A DNA stretch of 64,000 nt from Chryseobacterium elymi (GCF_003385495.1 NZ_QNUH01000003.1:248001-312000), one strand, 5' to 3'; numbered from the stretch's first letter, positions 50,988 to 59,916 are shown. Notes: generated from the sequence alone by a model not told the origin. A program made the numbers and translations.

Positions 50988-52268
50988 TCAATGGAATTGT
51001 GCTGTTTCCGTAGAGTCTTTCATGGCTACTGTTGCCGAAGAACCGTTAGTTACCACATTCTGAACCTCATCAAAATAACCGGTTCCTACGAATGACTGAT
51101 GTTTTACTGCCCGGAATCCTTTCTGCTGAAGGGCAAACTCGCGTTCCTGAAGTTCGGAATAACCAGCCATTCCTCTCTCTTTATAAGCCAAAGCAAGCTC
51201 AAACATTGCGGTATTCAATGCATGGAAACCTGCCAGCGTGATGAACTGGAATTTATACCCCATTTTTGCAAGCTCTTCACGGAAATTAGCCATTTCTTCC
51301 ACGCTAAGCCTTGCAGCCCAGTTGAATGATGGTGAACAGTTATACGCCAGCATTTTTCCCGGAAACTGAGCATGAATTCCTTCTGCAAATTTTCTTGCCT
51401 GCTCCAGATCAGGATTAGAGGTTTCCATCCAGATCAAGTCCGCATAAGGTGCATAAGAAAGACCACGGTCGATTCCCTGCTCTACTCCATTGTTTACTAC
51501 GTAGAAGCCTTCGGAGGTTCTTTCTCCTGTTACAAATTTTTTATCTCTATCATCAATATCCGAAGTCAGGAGATCTGCTGCATCCGCATCTGTTCTTGCA
51601 ATAATAATACTTGGAACACCCAATACATCTGAAGCCAGACGTGCCGCCACCAGCTTATTAATCGCTTCTTGGGTAGGAACTAAAACTTTCCCTCCCAGAT
51701 GCCCGCATTTTTTTGCAGAAGAAAGCTGGTCTTCAAAATGAACTGCTGCTGCTCCGGCCTCTATCATCTGCTTCATCAACTCAAAAGCATTCAGGTTGCC
51801 TCCAAACCCTGCTTCTGCATCTGCAATAATTGGAACCAGATATTCTTTATTTCCGTTCCCGCTTACCGACTGGATCTGATCTGCTCTTAATAAAGCATTA
51901 TTAATTTTCTTGACCACAGAAGGCACTGAATTGGCCGGATACAATGACTGGTCAGGATACATTTCCCCCGAAAGGTTGGCATCAGCAGCCACCTGCCATC
52001 CTGAAAGATATATAGCTTCCAGTCCTGCATCCACTTCCTGAACCGCCTGATTTCCGGTTAAGGCACCCAGCCCAGCCACATAATCCTGGTTATTCAGTTT
52101 GTCCCAGAATTTTTTGGACATTTCTGTCGCAATGGTATAATCAATTGTATAAGAGCCGCGAAGCTTCAGTACCTCTTCAGCTGTATAGGTTCTCTTTATT
52201 CCGTTCCAGCGGGGATTATTCAGCCAGTCCTGTTCTATAGCCTGAATTTGTTCTTGTCTTGTTTTCAT
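50988..52268 (-). CDS. aceA: Isocitrate lyase
   Basis: Splits isocitrate to succinate and glyoxylate, first step of the glyoxylate shunt. 426 residues, normal for the bacterial form. The catalytic signature [11 protein letters not shown] near 187-197 (with the nucleophilic Cys) is intact, as are metal-binding acidic stretches such as D-A-E-A-G-F-G near 151-157. The next gene in the opposite order of transcription is aceB, 220 bases upstream; a repeat-rich element sits between them, so they may be separately expressed. No copy of the palindrome found before aceB is seen here. Confidence 0.95.
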   Translation of the reverse strand: MKTRQEQIQAIEQDWLNNPRWNGIKRTYTAEEVLKLRGSYTIDYTIATEMSKKFWDKLNNQDYVAGLGALTGNQAVQEVDAGLEAIYLSGWQVAADANLSGEMYPDQSLYPANSVPSVVKKINNALLRADQIQSVSGNGNKEYLVPIIADAEAGFGGNLNAFELMKQMIEAGAAAVHFEDQLSSAKKCGHLGGKVLVPTQEAINKLVAARLASDVLGVPSIIIARTDADAADLLTSDIDDRDKKFVTGERTSEGFYVVNNGVEQGIDRGLSYAPYADLIWMETSNPDLEQARKFAEGIHAQFPGKMLAYNCSPSFNWAARLSVEEMANFREELAKMGYKFQFITLAGFHALNTAMFELALAYKERGMAGYSELQEREFALQQKGFRAVKHQSFVGTGYFDEVQNVVTNGSSATVAMKDSTETAQFH

Positions 52269-52301
52269 AATATTTGGATTTTATTGTTTGTTAGATTTAA
52301 G

Positions 52302-52491
52302 TTGAGGGTGAGAGCGTTGAGAGTCAGAGTGTTTTAGAGTGCCTGGGTTGTAAGTTTATGAGATATGAATATGTGTTATGAGTAGATTTTTTTAGTATAA
52401 TAGAATCTTTCAGCTTTTTCACATGTCAATTCTCTTACACTCAAAACTCTCCCATACTCCTACTCTAAAACTCTCCCACGCAAAACTCCTC
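52302..52491. repeat. GAG-rich imperfect inverted repeat (copy 1)
   Basis: The left part reads GAGAGTCAGAGTGTTTTAGAGT-like units; the right part holds the complement of GAGAGTTTTAGAGT-like units. About 190 bases overall, with a similar element at 56431-56590. Confidence 0.6.
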
Positions 52492-54069
52492 TCACTCAAT
52501 AAACGGGTATGTTTTCAGAGTCAGGAATTCTTCAAATTTTTCTGAGAAGATCAGTTCATTGAAAAGTTCTTTGGCTAAATTGAATTTTCCGTTTTTGAAA
52601 CGCTGTTCGCCTACATATTTTTCGATATGTTCTATTTCTTCAGCCTCCCATTGAAGGATCATTTCACGGGTCAGGGCAAGACCGTTGTTCAGCTTGGCTT
52701 CGTTTTTCAGCCATTGCCAGATTTGTGTCCTTGAGATCTCAGCAGTGGCAGCATCTTCCATCAGATTGTAAATAGCAGCTGCACCGGTTCCCATCAGCCA
52801 GCTTTCAAGGTAAAGAATGCCTACATTGATGTTTTTTCTCACTCCTTTTTCGGTAATTTCACCTTGTGGAACTTCCAGCAGATCGGTTTCTTTGATATGG
52901 TATTCAAATTTTTTATCGATCTGATTTTCTTCCGGCATATATTGGTCAAAGACATCTTTTGCAACAGACACTAAGGCAGGATGCGCTACCCAGGTTCCAT
53001 CATGACCGTTCTTCACCTCACGTTTTTTGTCATTACGCACTTTTTCAAAAGCAATACTGTTGGCTTCATAGTTATCTTTTACAGGAATTTGTGCAGCCAT
53101 TCCTCCAATGGCATGAACGTTTCTTTTATGACAGATCTCAATCACTCTTTTTGAATAAGCGCTCATAAACGGAGAAGCCATTGTTACCTGATCTCTGTCC
53201 GGAACCATAAATTCGGGAAGGTTTCTGAATTTTTTGATGAATGAAAAAATGTAATCCCATCTTCCGCAGTTCAAACCCGCGCTATGTTCTTTTAATTCGA
53301 ATAAAATTTCATCGATTTGGAAGGAAGCTGTGATCGTTTCTATTAAAACGGTAGCTTTTATAGTCCCTTCAGGAATCCCCAGGTAATTTTGGGCAAAAAC
53401 AAACACTTCATTCCACCAACGGGCTTCTTTATAATGTTCTAATTTCGGAAGGTAGAAATAGGGACCACTCCCGTTCTTCAACAAGTGTTCAGTGTTGGAA
53501 AAAAAATAAATTCCAAAATCTGTCAGCGCGCCTGATGCTTCTTCGCCATTGATCCCGATATGCTTTTCCGGAAGATGGAGTCCTCTTGGACGCACCTGAA
53601 GCACAGCAGTTTTTTCATTAAGCTGATAAGACTTTCCATTTTCAGCAGTAAAATCTATCTTACGCTGCACTGCATCTGCAAGATTAATCTGTCCCTGCAT
53701 GCAGTTTTCCCAGGTTGGCGAATTGCTGTCTTCAAAGTCAGCCATAAAAGTTGATGCCCCGGAATTCAATGCATTGATGATCATTTTCCGGTCTACAGGT
53801 CCTGTGATTTCTACTCTTCTGTCTAACAAATCGGCGGGGAGTGGCGCGCAGCTCCAGCTACCGTTTCTCACTTCTTCAGTTTCAGGCAAAAATCCGGGAA
53901 GATTTCCTGAATCAAAAAACTGCTGTGTTTTTTTTCTTTCTTCTAAAAGCGTTAATCTTTTTGGGTTGAAATTCTGATGAAGAGCTACCAAAAAATCTGT
54001 TAATTCCGGAGTGAAAATTTCTCCAAACTGCTTCTGTGCTTTTATTTTCAATTGAGTTTCCGTTTCCAT
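52492..54069 (-). CDS. aceB: Malate synthase A
   Basis: Condenses glyoxylate and acetyl-CoA into malate, completing the glyoxylate shunt. 525 residues from the ATG at 54069 (the longer frame to 54120 adds a stretch unlike the family). Seen: V-Q-V-R-P-R-G-L-H-L-P near 156-166, the catalytic region A-T-V-L-I-E-T-I near 243-250, G-L-N-C-G-R-W-D-Y near 266-274 and G-T-W-V-A-H-P near 366-372. A TATGTTTG promoter element precedes it by ~28 bases and a 22-base perfect palindrome sits directly upstream of that. Confidence 0.94.
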   Translation of the reverse strand: METETQLKIKAQKQFGEIFTPELTDFLVALHQNFNPKRLTLLEERKKTQQFFDSGNLPGFLPETEEVRNGSWSCAPLPADLLDRRVEITGPVDRKMIINALNSGASTFMADFEDSNSPTWENCMQGQINLADAVQRKIDFTAENGKSYQLNEKTAVLQVRPRGLHLPEKHIGINGEEASGALTDFGIYFFSNTEHLLKNGSGPYFYLPKLEHYKEARWWNEVFVFAQNYLGIPEGTIKATVLIETITASFQIDEILFELKEHSAGLNCGRWDYIFSFIKKFRNLPEFMVPDRDQVTMASPFMSAYSKRVIEICHKRNVHAIGGMAAQIPVKDNYEANSIAFEKVRNDKKREVKNGHDGTWVAHPALVSVAKDVFDQYMPEENQIDKKFEYHIKETDLLEVPQGEITEKGVRKNINVGILYLESWLMGTGAAAIYNLMEDAATAEISRTQIWQWLKNEAKLNNGLALTREMILQWEAEEIEHIEKYVGEQRFKNGKFNLAKELFNELIFSEKFEEFLTLKTYPFIE

Positions 54070-54097
54070 AACCTGTTGATTTTGTGATTTGATATTA

Positions 54098-54105
54098 CAA
54101 ACATA
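54098..54105 (-). promoter_or_regulatory. -7 element of aceB
   Basis: TATGTTTG on the minus strand, 28 bases before the ATG at 54069. A TTG triplet lies 14 bases further upstream, at the edge of the palindrome. Confidence 0.5.
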
Positions 54106-54120
54106 AATAAAAATATTCAC

Positions 54121-54142
54121 AATTAGCGAACGTTCGCTAATT
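54121..54142. promoter_or_regulatory. Perfect 22-base palindrome (putative operator) between aceB and its regulator
   Basis: A full 22-base palindrome with core TTAGCGAACGTTCGCTAA. It overlaps the -33 side of the aceB promoter and is ~50 bases from the regulator start. It is a likely binding site for the divergent HTH regulator. Confidence 0.65.
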
Positions 54143-54158
54143 ATTTTAAAAAATTATT

Positions 54159-54174
54159 ATGCGAATAATCGCAT
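54159..54174. promoter_or_regulatory. Second, weaker palindrome (putative autoregulatory site)
   Basis: ATGCGAATAATCGCAT has 6-bp arms around a 4-base centre and shares the GCGAA/TCGC half-sites of the larger palindrome. It lies just upstream of the -7 element of the regulator gene. Confidence 0.5.
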
Positions 54175-54183
54175 TCATTTTTC

Positions 54184-54191
54184 TATATTTG
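54184..54191 (+). promoter_or_regulatory. -7 element of the glyoxylate regulator (possible leaderless start)
   Basis: TATATTTG ends 3 bases before the ATG at 54195. Confidence 0.5.
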
Positions 54192-54194
54192 ATT

Positions 54195-55679
54195 ATGCAT
54201 TCAGAAAGTGATTTTATCAAAACCGTGTTCGGATTGAAGCTGAAACAGCTGAGACAAAAGAAAAACTGGTCTCTGCAGGATCTTGCTGTAAAGACAGGAC
54301 TGTCGAAATCTTATTTAAATGAAATTGAAAACGGAAAGAAATATCCGAAGCACGATAAAATCATTCAGCTTTCGGAATCACTGGGGTCTACTTTTGATGA
54401 ACTGGTTTCTACCAAGCTGGATAAAAGCCTGGCTCCTTTTAATGAAATTCTGCAATCGGATTTTTTCAAGGAAGTACCGTTGGACCTTTTTGGCATCAGT
54501 AAAAATAACCTGATCAGCATTATCAGCGATGCTCCCAAAAAAGTTACTGCATTTATCAATGCATTGATTGAGATCTCCCAGAATTATAATTTGGGCAAGG
54601 AACGTTTTTATTTTGCCGTACTCAGGTCTTTCCAGGAGCTGTACGATAATTATTTTCCCGAAATTGAGGAAAAAGCTATGGAATTCATCAGGGAAAACGG
54701 GCTGGATATCAGTAAAGACCTGAGATCTTCTGTTTTGGAAAGCATTCTTACTGAAAAATTTAATTACAGCATAAGATCTGAAGATTTTGAACAGTTCGGC
54801 ACGCTGGATAACCTGCGTTCTCTTTTTATTCCTGAGCAGAAGCTTCTCCTTCTGAACCGGAAACTTGAGAAAGATCAGAGAACATTTATTCTGGCTAAGG
54901 AGATAGGATTCAATGTCCTGGAATTAAAAATCCGTCCGAACACATATTCATGGCTGGATTTCGGGAGTTTTGAGGAAATTCTGAACAATTTTTACGCTTC
55001 GTATTTCGCCGGAGCTTTACTGATCCCAAAACAACAGACTATTGGAAAAACCACAGAGTTTCTCCTTCAGCATACCTGGGAGCCAAAAAGCTTTGAGGAA
55101 CTGATAGCAAGCTTTACAGATTCTCCCGAAACTTTTTATTACAGGCTTACCAACCTGCTTTCTTCTGAATTGGGCATTAAGGATTTGTTTTACCTGTGCC
55201 TGGTTAAGAAAAAGAACTCGGATAAGATCCAGATCTTAAAGGAACTTCACCTCAACCATCAGCAGGCTCCTCATGCCAATGCAACCAACGAACATTACTG
55301 CCGAAGATGGATCGCTGTAAAAAACCTGCATTATTTAAAGGAAAATGAAACCCTTACGGATGCCCAGATTTCGCATTACAAAGATCAGGGGGTCAGTTAT
55401 CTTGTTATCTCAACGTCACAGAAAAATCCTTTTTCAGACGGAAGCAACAGAAGCTACTGCCTGGGAATTTTATTAAATACGCAGACTATAAAAAAGATCG
55501 GTTTTATAAAATCTCCGACTTTAAAAACAATCAATGTAGGGGTTACGTGCGAATCCTGCAGTATTCCGGATTGTGAAGTAAGGCAGGCGCCGCCGGTCCG
55601 GCTGGAAAAGGAGCACTTTAACCTGAGTATGAAGAATGCAATTGAGAAGATCAGGAAGAAGTTGATCGTTGATCGTTGA
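54195..55679 (+). CDS. ScfR/RamB-type HTH regulator with DUF2083
   Basis: 494-residue transcription factor. The Cro/C1-type HTH is at residues ~10-65 (W-S-L-Q-D-L-A-V-K-T-G-L-S-K-S-Y). A middle IrrE/M78-like region and a C-terminal DUF2083-type part with cysteines (C-E-S-C-S-I-P-D-C-E near 459-468) follow. This architecture is shared by RamB and PccR, regulators of acetate, propionyl-CoA and glyoxylate metabolism. It is divergent from aceB, with operator-like palindromes between. The ATG at 54195 is preferred over 54159; the earlier one overlaps a palindrome. Confidence 0.85.
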   Translation: MHSESDFIKTVFGLKLKQLRQKKNWSLQDLAVKTGLSKSYLNEIENGKKYPKHDKIIQLSESLGSTFDELVSTKLDKSLAPFNEILQSDFFKEVPLDLFGISKNNLISIISDAPKKVTAFINALIEISQNYNLGKERFYFAVLRSFQELYDNYFPEIEEKAMEFIRENGLDISKDLRSSVLESILTEKFNYSIRSEDFEQFGTLDNLRSLFIPEQKLLLLNRKLEKDQRTFILAKEIGFNVLELKIRPNTYSWLDFGSFEEILNNFYASYFAGALLIPKQQTIGKTTEFLLQHTWEPKSFEELIASFTDSPETFYYRLTNLLSSELGIKDLFYLCLVKKKNSDKIQILKELHLNHQQAPHANATNEHYCRRWIAVKNLHYLKENETLTDAQISHYKDQGVSYLVISTSQKNPFSDGSNRSYCLGILLNTQTIKKIGFIKSPTLKTINVGVTCESCSIPDCEVRQAPPVRLEKEHFNLSMKNAIEKIRKKLIVDR

Positions 55680-55773
55680 TAGTTGATAGTTGATAGTTGA
55701 TAGTTGCAAAATTAAAACTTGAAATCTAACTTCTAATCTCTAGTTTCTAACTTCTTATTTAAAAGACACACAA
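55670..55773. repeat. TTGATAG tandem and 30-base repeat (copy 2)
   Basis: Starting at the regulator stop there are five near-identical GTTGATA units, then a 30-base stretch (55726-55755) that matches 7850-7879 at 28 of 30 positions. Confidence 0.65.
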
Positions 55774-56427
55774 ATGATATTAGATTTATTTTTTCCTAAC
55801 CGATGTATTGAATGCAACCGGATCATAGATGCGGATCTTTTGGTCTGCAATTTATGTTTTGAGCAAATTCATTTTACTCACTTCGATTATTTCAGTGAAA
55901 ATATCATCAAAGAAAAATGCAGACTTCTGTTTCCAGTTGAAAACACTTATGGACTGATGAAGTTTGAAGAAAATGGACTGAGCAGGAAACTTATCCATGA
56001 ACTGAAATATAAAAGCAGGGAAAATGCGGGTAAAACTCTTGCTGAATGGACTGTGGAACGTCTGGACTTCAAAGATGAAAAACCCGATATTTTAGTATCT
56101 GTTCCGCTTCATCCCAAAAAATTAAGGGAAAGAGGCTACAACCAGCTGCATTTATTTACTGAGACTTTGTCCGGATTTTATCAGATCCCATTCGACCATG
56201 AATTGATTGAAAGAAATCACTATTCAAAAGCACAGGCTTTAAAAGATAAGAAACACCGCCTGGAAGCAGTAAATCCTTTTTCTCTTTCGAAACTGATTTC
56301 CGGAAAACACGTGCTTTTAATTGATGACGTTTTCACTACCGGAAACACCGTATCATCCATTGCCTGGGAGATTTTAAATGCGGGAGATAACAAAGTGAGT
56401 GTTTTGGTGATGGCAGTGGATGCGTAA
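55774..56427 (+). CDS. comF: ComF-family phosphoribosyltransferase-like protein
   Basis: 217 residues. The N-terminal zinc-binding part has C-I-E-C and C-N-L-C pairs near residues 8-29. The C-terminal part is a type I phosphoribosyltransferase fold with the PRPP loop V-L-L-I-D-D-V-F-T-T-G-N-T near 181-193. ComF is associated with DNA uptake in competent bacteria, but homologues occur in many non-competent ones; its precise role is unclear. No competence gene is adjacent. Confidence 0.88.
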   Translation: MILDLFFPNRCIECNRIIDADLLVCNLCFEQIHFTHFDYFSENIIKEKCRLLFPVENTYGLMKFEENGLSRKLIHELKYKSRENAGKTLAEWTVERLDFKDEKPDILVSVPLHPKKLRERGYNQLHLFTETLSGFYQIPFDHELIERNHYSKAQALKDKKHRLEAVNPFSLSKLISGKHVLLIDDVFTTGNTVSSIAWEILNAGDNKVSVLVMAVDA

Positions 56428-56430
56428 TAA

Positions 56431-56590
56431 GGGGTTTGAGGGGTTTAGAGTTTGTTTTAGAGTCTTAAAGGAAGGAAAATACAGTTTAGGGATTCCAGGT
56501 GGGGATGTCCGTGATTTACGTGGTTATTAAAAAACCAGCACTCTTACCCTCCAAACCCTAAAACTCTCAAACTCTATAAGTCTCCCACAC
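56431..56590. repeat. GAG-rich imperfect inverted repeat (copy 2)
   Basis: Left arm of GTTTAGAGTTTGTTTTAGAGT-like units, right arm with the complement of GAGAGTTTTAGGGTTTGG-like units. The layout matches the element near 52.3 kb. Confidence 0.6.
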
Positions 56591-56642
56591 AATACTTTTC
56601 TCCTCCGATTCTTTTTCTTAATTTTCCGGTAAACTATTGATC

Positions 56643-57332
56643 ATGAAAAATCTGCTTTTGTTGCACGGCGCGCTGGGACACATTGATATTTTTAAGCCTT
56701 ACGAAAAGGAGCTGTCAAAGTATTTCAATATTCATACGCTTTTATTTTCCGGGCACGGAAATACAGAACTACCGGAAAATGCTATCAGTATTGAAAAGTA
56801 TACTGAGGAAATAAGGAATTATTTAGAAAAAGAAGATTTAAGGGATGTCTGTATTTTTGGACACAGTATGGGAGGTTATGCAGCCCTTTGCTGTGCGCTA
56901 AGGTATTCTGAAAGAATCAATTCCATCATGACTTTGGGTACAAAATTCGACTGGACTGAAGAGCAGGCTTTAAAGGAAAGTAAAATGCTTGATCCGGAAG
57001 CTATTCTTTTGAAAGTCCCAAAATATGCTGAGCAGCTGGAAAATCAGCACGGTGCAAAATGGGAAGAGCTATTGTCTGCCATTTCAAAGATGATGGTTTC
57101 GCTGAGCAAAAATCCACCCCTGAACGAAAGCAATCTTTGGGCTATTAACATTCCTGTACAAATCATGGTTGGAGACAAGGATAATATGGTGAGTATAGAA
57201 GAAAGCGTAAGTACTTACCGAAATATTCCGAATGCAAAATTGGCCATACTTCCGGATACCAAGCATCCTATGGAAAAAGTACGGCCCAATTTATTATTTG
57301 ATCTGATGAAAGATTTCTGGAACCTTTCTTAG
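56643..57332 (+). CDS. Alpha/beta-hydrolase
   Basis: 229-residue hydrolase. The oxyanion motif L-L-H-G-A-L-G near 6-12, the nucleophile elbow G-H-S-M-G-G near 78-83, an aspartate in V-G-D-K-D-N-M near 180-186 and the catalytic histidine in D-T-K-H-P-M near 209-214 form a plausible triad. The substrate is not known. A TTG start at 56637 is possible; ATG at 56643 is preferred. A dispersed Chryseobacterium-like sequence starting CGCTGATTTGGCAGATTACG lies just after the gene. Confidence 0.82.
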   Translation: MKNLLLLHGALGHIDIFKPYEKELSKYFNIHTLLFSGHGNTELPENAISIEKYTEEIRNYLEKEDLRDVCIFGHSMGGYAALCCALRYSERINSIMTLGTKFDWTEEQALKESKMLDPEAILLKVPKYAEQLENQHGAKWEELLSAISKMMVSLSKNPPLNESNLWAINIPVQIMVGDKDNMVSIEESVSTYRNIPNAKLAILPDTKHPMEKVRPNLLFDLMKDFWNLS

Positions 57333-57495
57333 AAACTGTTTAAATTTTTAAAATCTCGCTGATTTGGCAGATTACGCAGATTTTTATAACTGAAATACAT
57401 ATGCTACCTCGTCCTAATCTTCGAGAGAAATATTTTTCTTCAGTATTATTTCTGCATAATAATTATTGAATACAATTTAAACGGGCTCTTAGTAT

Positions 57496-58146
57496 TTATC
57501 GTTGTAGCTTTTCACCGTAGCTTAAGTCTCCGGCGTCACCAAGTCCTGGGGTAATGTACCCTTTTGAAGTCAATCCTTCATCGATGGCTCCTACCCAAAT
57601 TTTTGCATCAGGATAAGCTTTTTCGATGGTCTCCACTCCCTGTCTGGAGGCTATTGCCGCTACAATATGCAGCTGGGTTGGTGTTCCGTTGGTCAGAAGG
57701 TCTTTGATAGCCTCAATTAATGAAGCCCCTGTTGCCAGCATGGGATCTGCTACAATCAGTGGTCTTCCTTCTATATTCGGACAGGTAAGATAATCCTGTT
57801 TGATGGAGAAGTAATCATTGGCATCGTGCTTTCTGTAAGCAGCCACGAAACCGCAGTCTGACCTGTCGAGATAACTCAGAATACCTTCAAACAAAGGAAC
57901 GCCAGCTCTCAAAATAGTGGTGATCACCGGCTGAACGGCTATTTCCTGGACTTTAATTTTATCTAAAGGTGTTTGAATTTCTACTTCTTTATATTCCAGT
58001 TCTTTGCTGATCTCAAAGGCTGCAATTTCACCAATACGTTCCATATTTCTACGGAATCTCATTCTGTCATGCTGGATGTCTATATTCCTAAGCTCATTGA
58101 TCCAGGAGTTTATTAAAGAAGACTGTTTTGAAAGTTCTGTTACCAT
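57496..58146 (-). CDS. upp: Uracil phosphoribosyltransferase
   Basis: Salvages uracil to UMP using PRPP. 216 residues from the ATG at 58146 (an alternative TTG lies 6 bases upstream). The PRPP-binding loop V-A-D-P-M-L-A-T-G-A-S near residues 132-142 and the uracil-binding C-terminal part G-L-G-D-A-G-D-L-S-Y-G near 202-212 are present. Unlinked to other pyrimidine genes here. Confidence 0.93.
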   Translation of the reverse strand: MVTELSKQSSLINSWINELRNIDIQHDRMRFRRNMERIGEIAAFEISKELEYKEVEIQTPLDKIKVQEIAVQPVITTILRAGVPLFEGILSYLDRSDCGFVAAYRKHDANDYFSIKQDYLTCPNIEGRPLIVADPMLATGASLIEAIKDLLTNGTPTQLHIVAAIASRQGVETIEKAYPDAKIWVGAIDEGLTSKGYITPGLGDAGDLSYGEKLQR

Positions 58147-58212
58147 AGTCAATTTGATAATATAATGATGTGATGATTTGGTAATATGTTGATGTGATGA
58201 TTGTTGAATCGA
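58147..58212. repeat. TGATG-rich flank of the four-helix-bundle gene (left)
   Basis: Two ~20-base units containing GATGTGATGATT lie between the upp start and the four-helix-bundle stop. Together with the CATCATCAAATT sequence at 58558-58605 they make an imperfect inverted pair around the gene. Confidence 0.5.
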
Positions 58213-58557
58213 TTACTGTTTCTTGGCTGTTGAGATTATTTTAGATAATAATTTCTGAATACTTAATAACTGTATTTTTAAAGCCGGGTCAAAGTTATAA
58301 TTTTCAGAGTTTTCACAAAGCAATAACCAATATTCCGTCTCTTTTACTTCTTTATCTGCGATTTTCAGCTTGTGGATAAAGTCTGCCCGGCTTTCAGAAC
58401 TCTGTGCTTCAAAAATATTAACTCCAATCGATGTTCCTGATTTCATGAGCTGGTTTGCAATGACAAACTTTCTGCTAATCTCAAGTAATTCAGTATATTT
58501 AATGATGTCCAATGAAAACCTGATACTTAAATCTAAAATTTCATTCTTCTTTTCCAT
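58213..58557 (-). CDS. Four-helix-bundle protein (S23/IVP family)
   Basis: 114-residue, mostly helical protein of the four-helix-bundle group first known from intervening sequences of 23S rRNA. Seen: L-D-L-S-I-R-F near 8-14, G-T-S-I-G-V-N-I-F-E-A-Q near 39-50, and a K-E-x-x-E-T-E-Y-W-L helix near 71-79. Here it is not within an rRNA; it sits alone between upp and der, flanked by inverted TGATG-rich sequences. Function unknown; relatives in diversity-generating retroelements bind RNA/RT, which is no proof here. Confidence 0.85.
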   Translation of the reverse strand: MEKKNEILDLSIRFSLDIIKYTELLEISRKFVIANQLMKSGTSIGVNIFEAQSSESRADFIHKLKIADKEVKETEYWLLLCENSENYNFDPALKIQLLSIQKLLSKIISTAKKQ

Positions 58558-58605
58558 ATCTTAATTGACATTAGCACATCATCAAATTAACTTATAGCAA
58601 ATATC
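58558..58605. repeat. CACATCATCAAATT flank of the four-helix-bundle gene (right)
   Basis: Contains TTAGCACATCATCAAATTAA; a close relative (TTAACACATTATCAAATTTA) is at ~24.38 kb. Confidence 0.5.
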
Positions 58606-59916
58606 TTATTTCTGTCTGAAATACACTTCAATAGGAACTCCGGTAAATCCGAATTGTTTTCTCAATTGGTTTTCTGTAAATCTTTTGTAAGGTTCTTTTA
58701 CATACTGAGGGAGGTTGCAGAAAAATACAAACTGCGGTGATGGCGTAGGAAGCTGTACACAGTATTTGATTTTAATATATTTCCCTTTGTTGGCCGGTGG
58801 CGGAGTCTGCTCAAAAATAGGAAGCATTACTTCGTTTAATTTTGAAGTTTTGATCTTTTTCTTACGGTCTTCGTATACAACCATGGCCATTTCCACAGCT
58901 TTCAGGATTCTCTGCTTCGTTAATGCTGAAACAAAAAGAATTGGAATATCACTGAACTGACCGATCTTCTCTTTAATTGAGTTTTCAAAATCCCTAACGG
59001 TGTTGGTTTTCTTATCTTCAATAAGATCCCACTTATTCACAACGATCACAATTCCTTTTCTGTTCTTTTGTGCTAAACCGAAAATATTCATATCCTGAGA
59101 TTCCCAGCCCAGCGTTGCATCCACCATAATGATCACAACATCTGAAAATTCAATAGAACGGATAGATCTCATTACGGAATAGAATTCCAAATCTTCATTT
59201 ACTTTAGATTTTCTTCTCATTCCGGCAGTATCGACTAAAACAAATTCATATCCGAATTTATTATAAAGGGTCTGGATACTGTCTCTCGTAGTCCCTGCAA
59301 CATCAGTTACGATGTTTCTTTCTACATCAAGTAAAGCATTTGTTAATGTAGATTTACCAACATTGGGACGGCCTGCGATCGTAATTTTCGGCAATCCTTC
59401 GAAAGGATCTTTATAATCTGTTGTAGGGAAATCTTTCACGATATCATCCAGAACTTCTCCTGTTCCGGAACCTGTAGCTGAAGATAAAGTGTAATATTTT
59501 TCAATTCCTAACTGATAGAATTCAGTAGCGTTAACTTCTTCTTTGGCAGAATCTACTTTATTGATAACGATATAAACGGGTTTGTTTGATCTTCTAAGAA
59601 GTTCATGAATTTCGTAATCGGTATCAGTAAGGCCTTCTTCTACATTCATCATAAATATAATGGATGTAGCTTCATCTATTGCCAGCTGAACCTGCTTACG
59701 GATCTCTTCTTCAAAAATATCATCCGTTCCTACATCATATCCGCCGGTATCTATAACTGTAAAATCTACTCCGTTCCAGTCGGATTTCCCGTAATGACGG
59801 TCTCTGGTAACACCAGCTGTAGAATCTACGATGGCTTCTCTTCTTTCTAGTAAACGGTTAAAAAGTGTGGATTTTCCTACGTTGGGACGCCCAACGATTG
59901 CGACAATATTTGACAT
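58606..59916 (-). CDS. der: Ribosome biogenesis GTPase Der (EngA)
   Basis: 436-residue double-GTPase needed for 50S assembly. First G domain: G-R-P-N-V-G-K-S-T near 9-17 (G1), D-T-G-G near 56-59 (G3), N-K-V-D near 119-122 (G4). Second: G-R-P-N-V-G-K-S-T near 183-191, D-T-A-G near 230-233, N-K-W-D near 296-299. A KH-like C-terminal domain (about 355-436) follows. The length and order fit Der well. Followed on the other side by tRNA-Gln. Confidence 0.95.
   Translation of the reverse strand: MSNIVAIVGRPNVGKSTLFNRLLERREAIVDSTAGVTRDRHYGKSDWNGVDFTVIDTGGYDVGTDDIFEEEIRKQVQLAIDEATSIIFMMNVEEGLTDTDYEIHELLRRSNKPVYIVINKVDSAKEEVNATEFYQLGIEKYYTLSSATGSGTGEVLDDIVKDFPTTDYKDPFEGLPKITIAGRPNVGKSTLTNALLDVERNIVTDVAGTTRDSIQTLYNKFGYEFVLVDTAGMRRKSKVNEDLEFYSVMRSIRSIEFSDVVIIMVDATLGWESQDMNIFGLAQKNRKGIVIVVNKWDLIEDKKTNTVRDFENSIKEKIGQFSDIPILFVSALTKQRILKAVEMAMVVYEDRKKKIKTSKLNEVMLPIFEQTPPPANKGKYIKIKYCVQLPTPSPQFVFFCNLPQYVKEPYKRFTENQLRKQFGFTGVPIEVYFRQK

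Noticed and set aside
54159..54194. Earlier ATG of the glyoxylate regulator
   Set aside because: It is part of a palindrome and lies upstream of the -7 element, so the message would not contain it.
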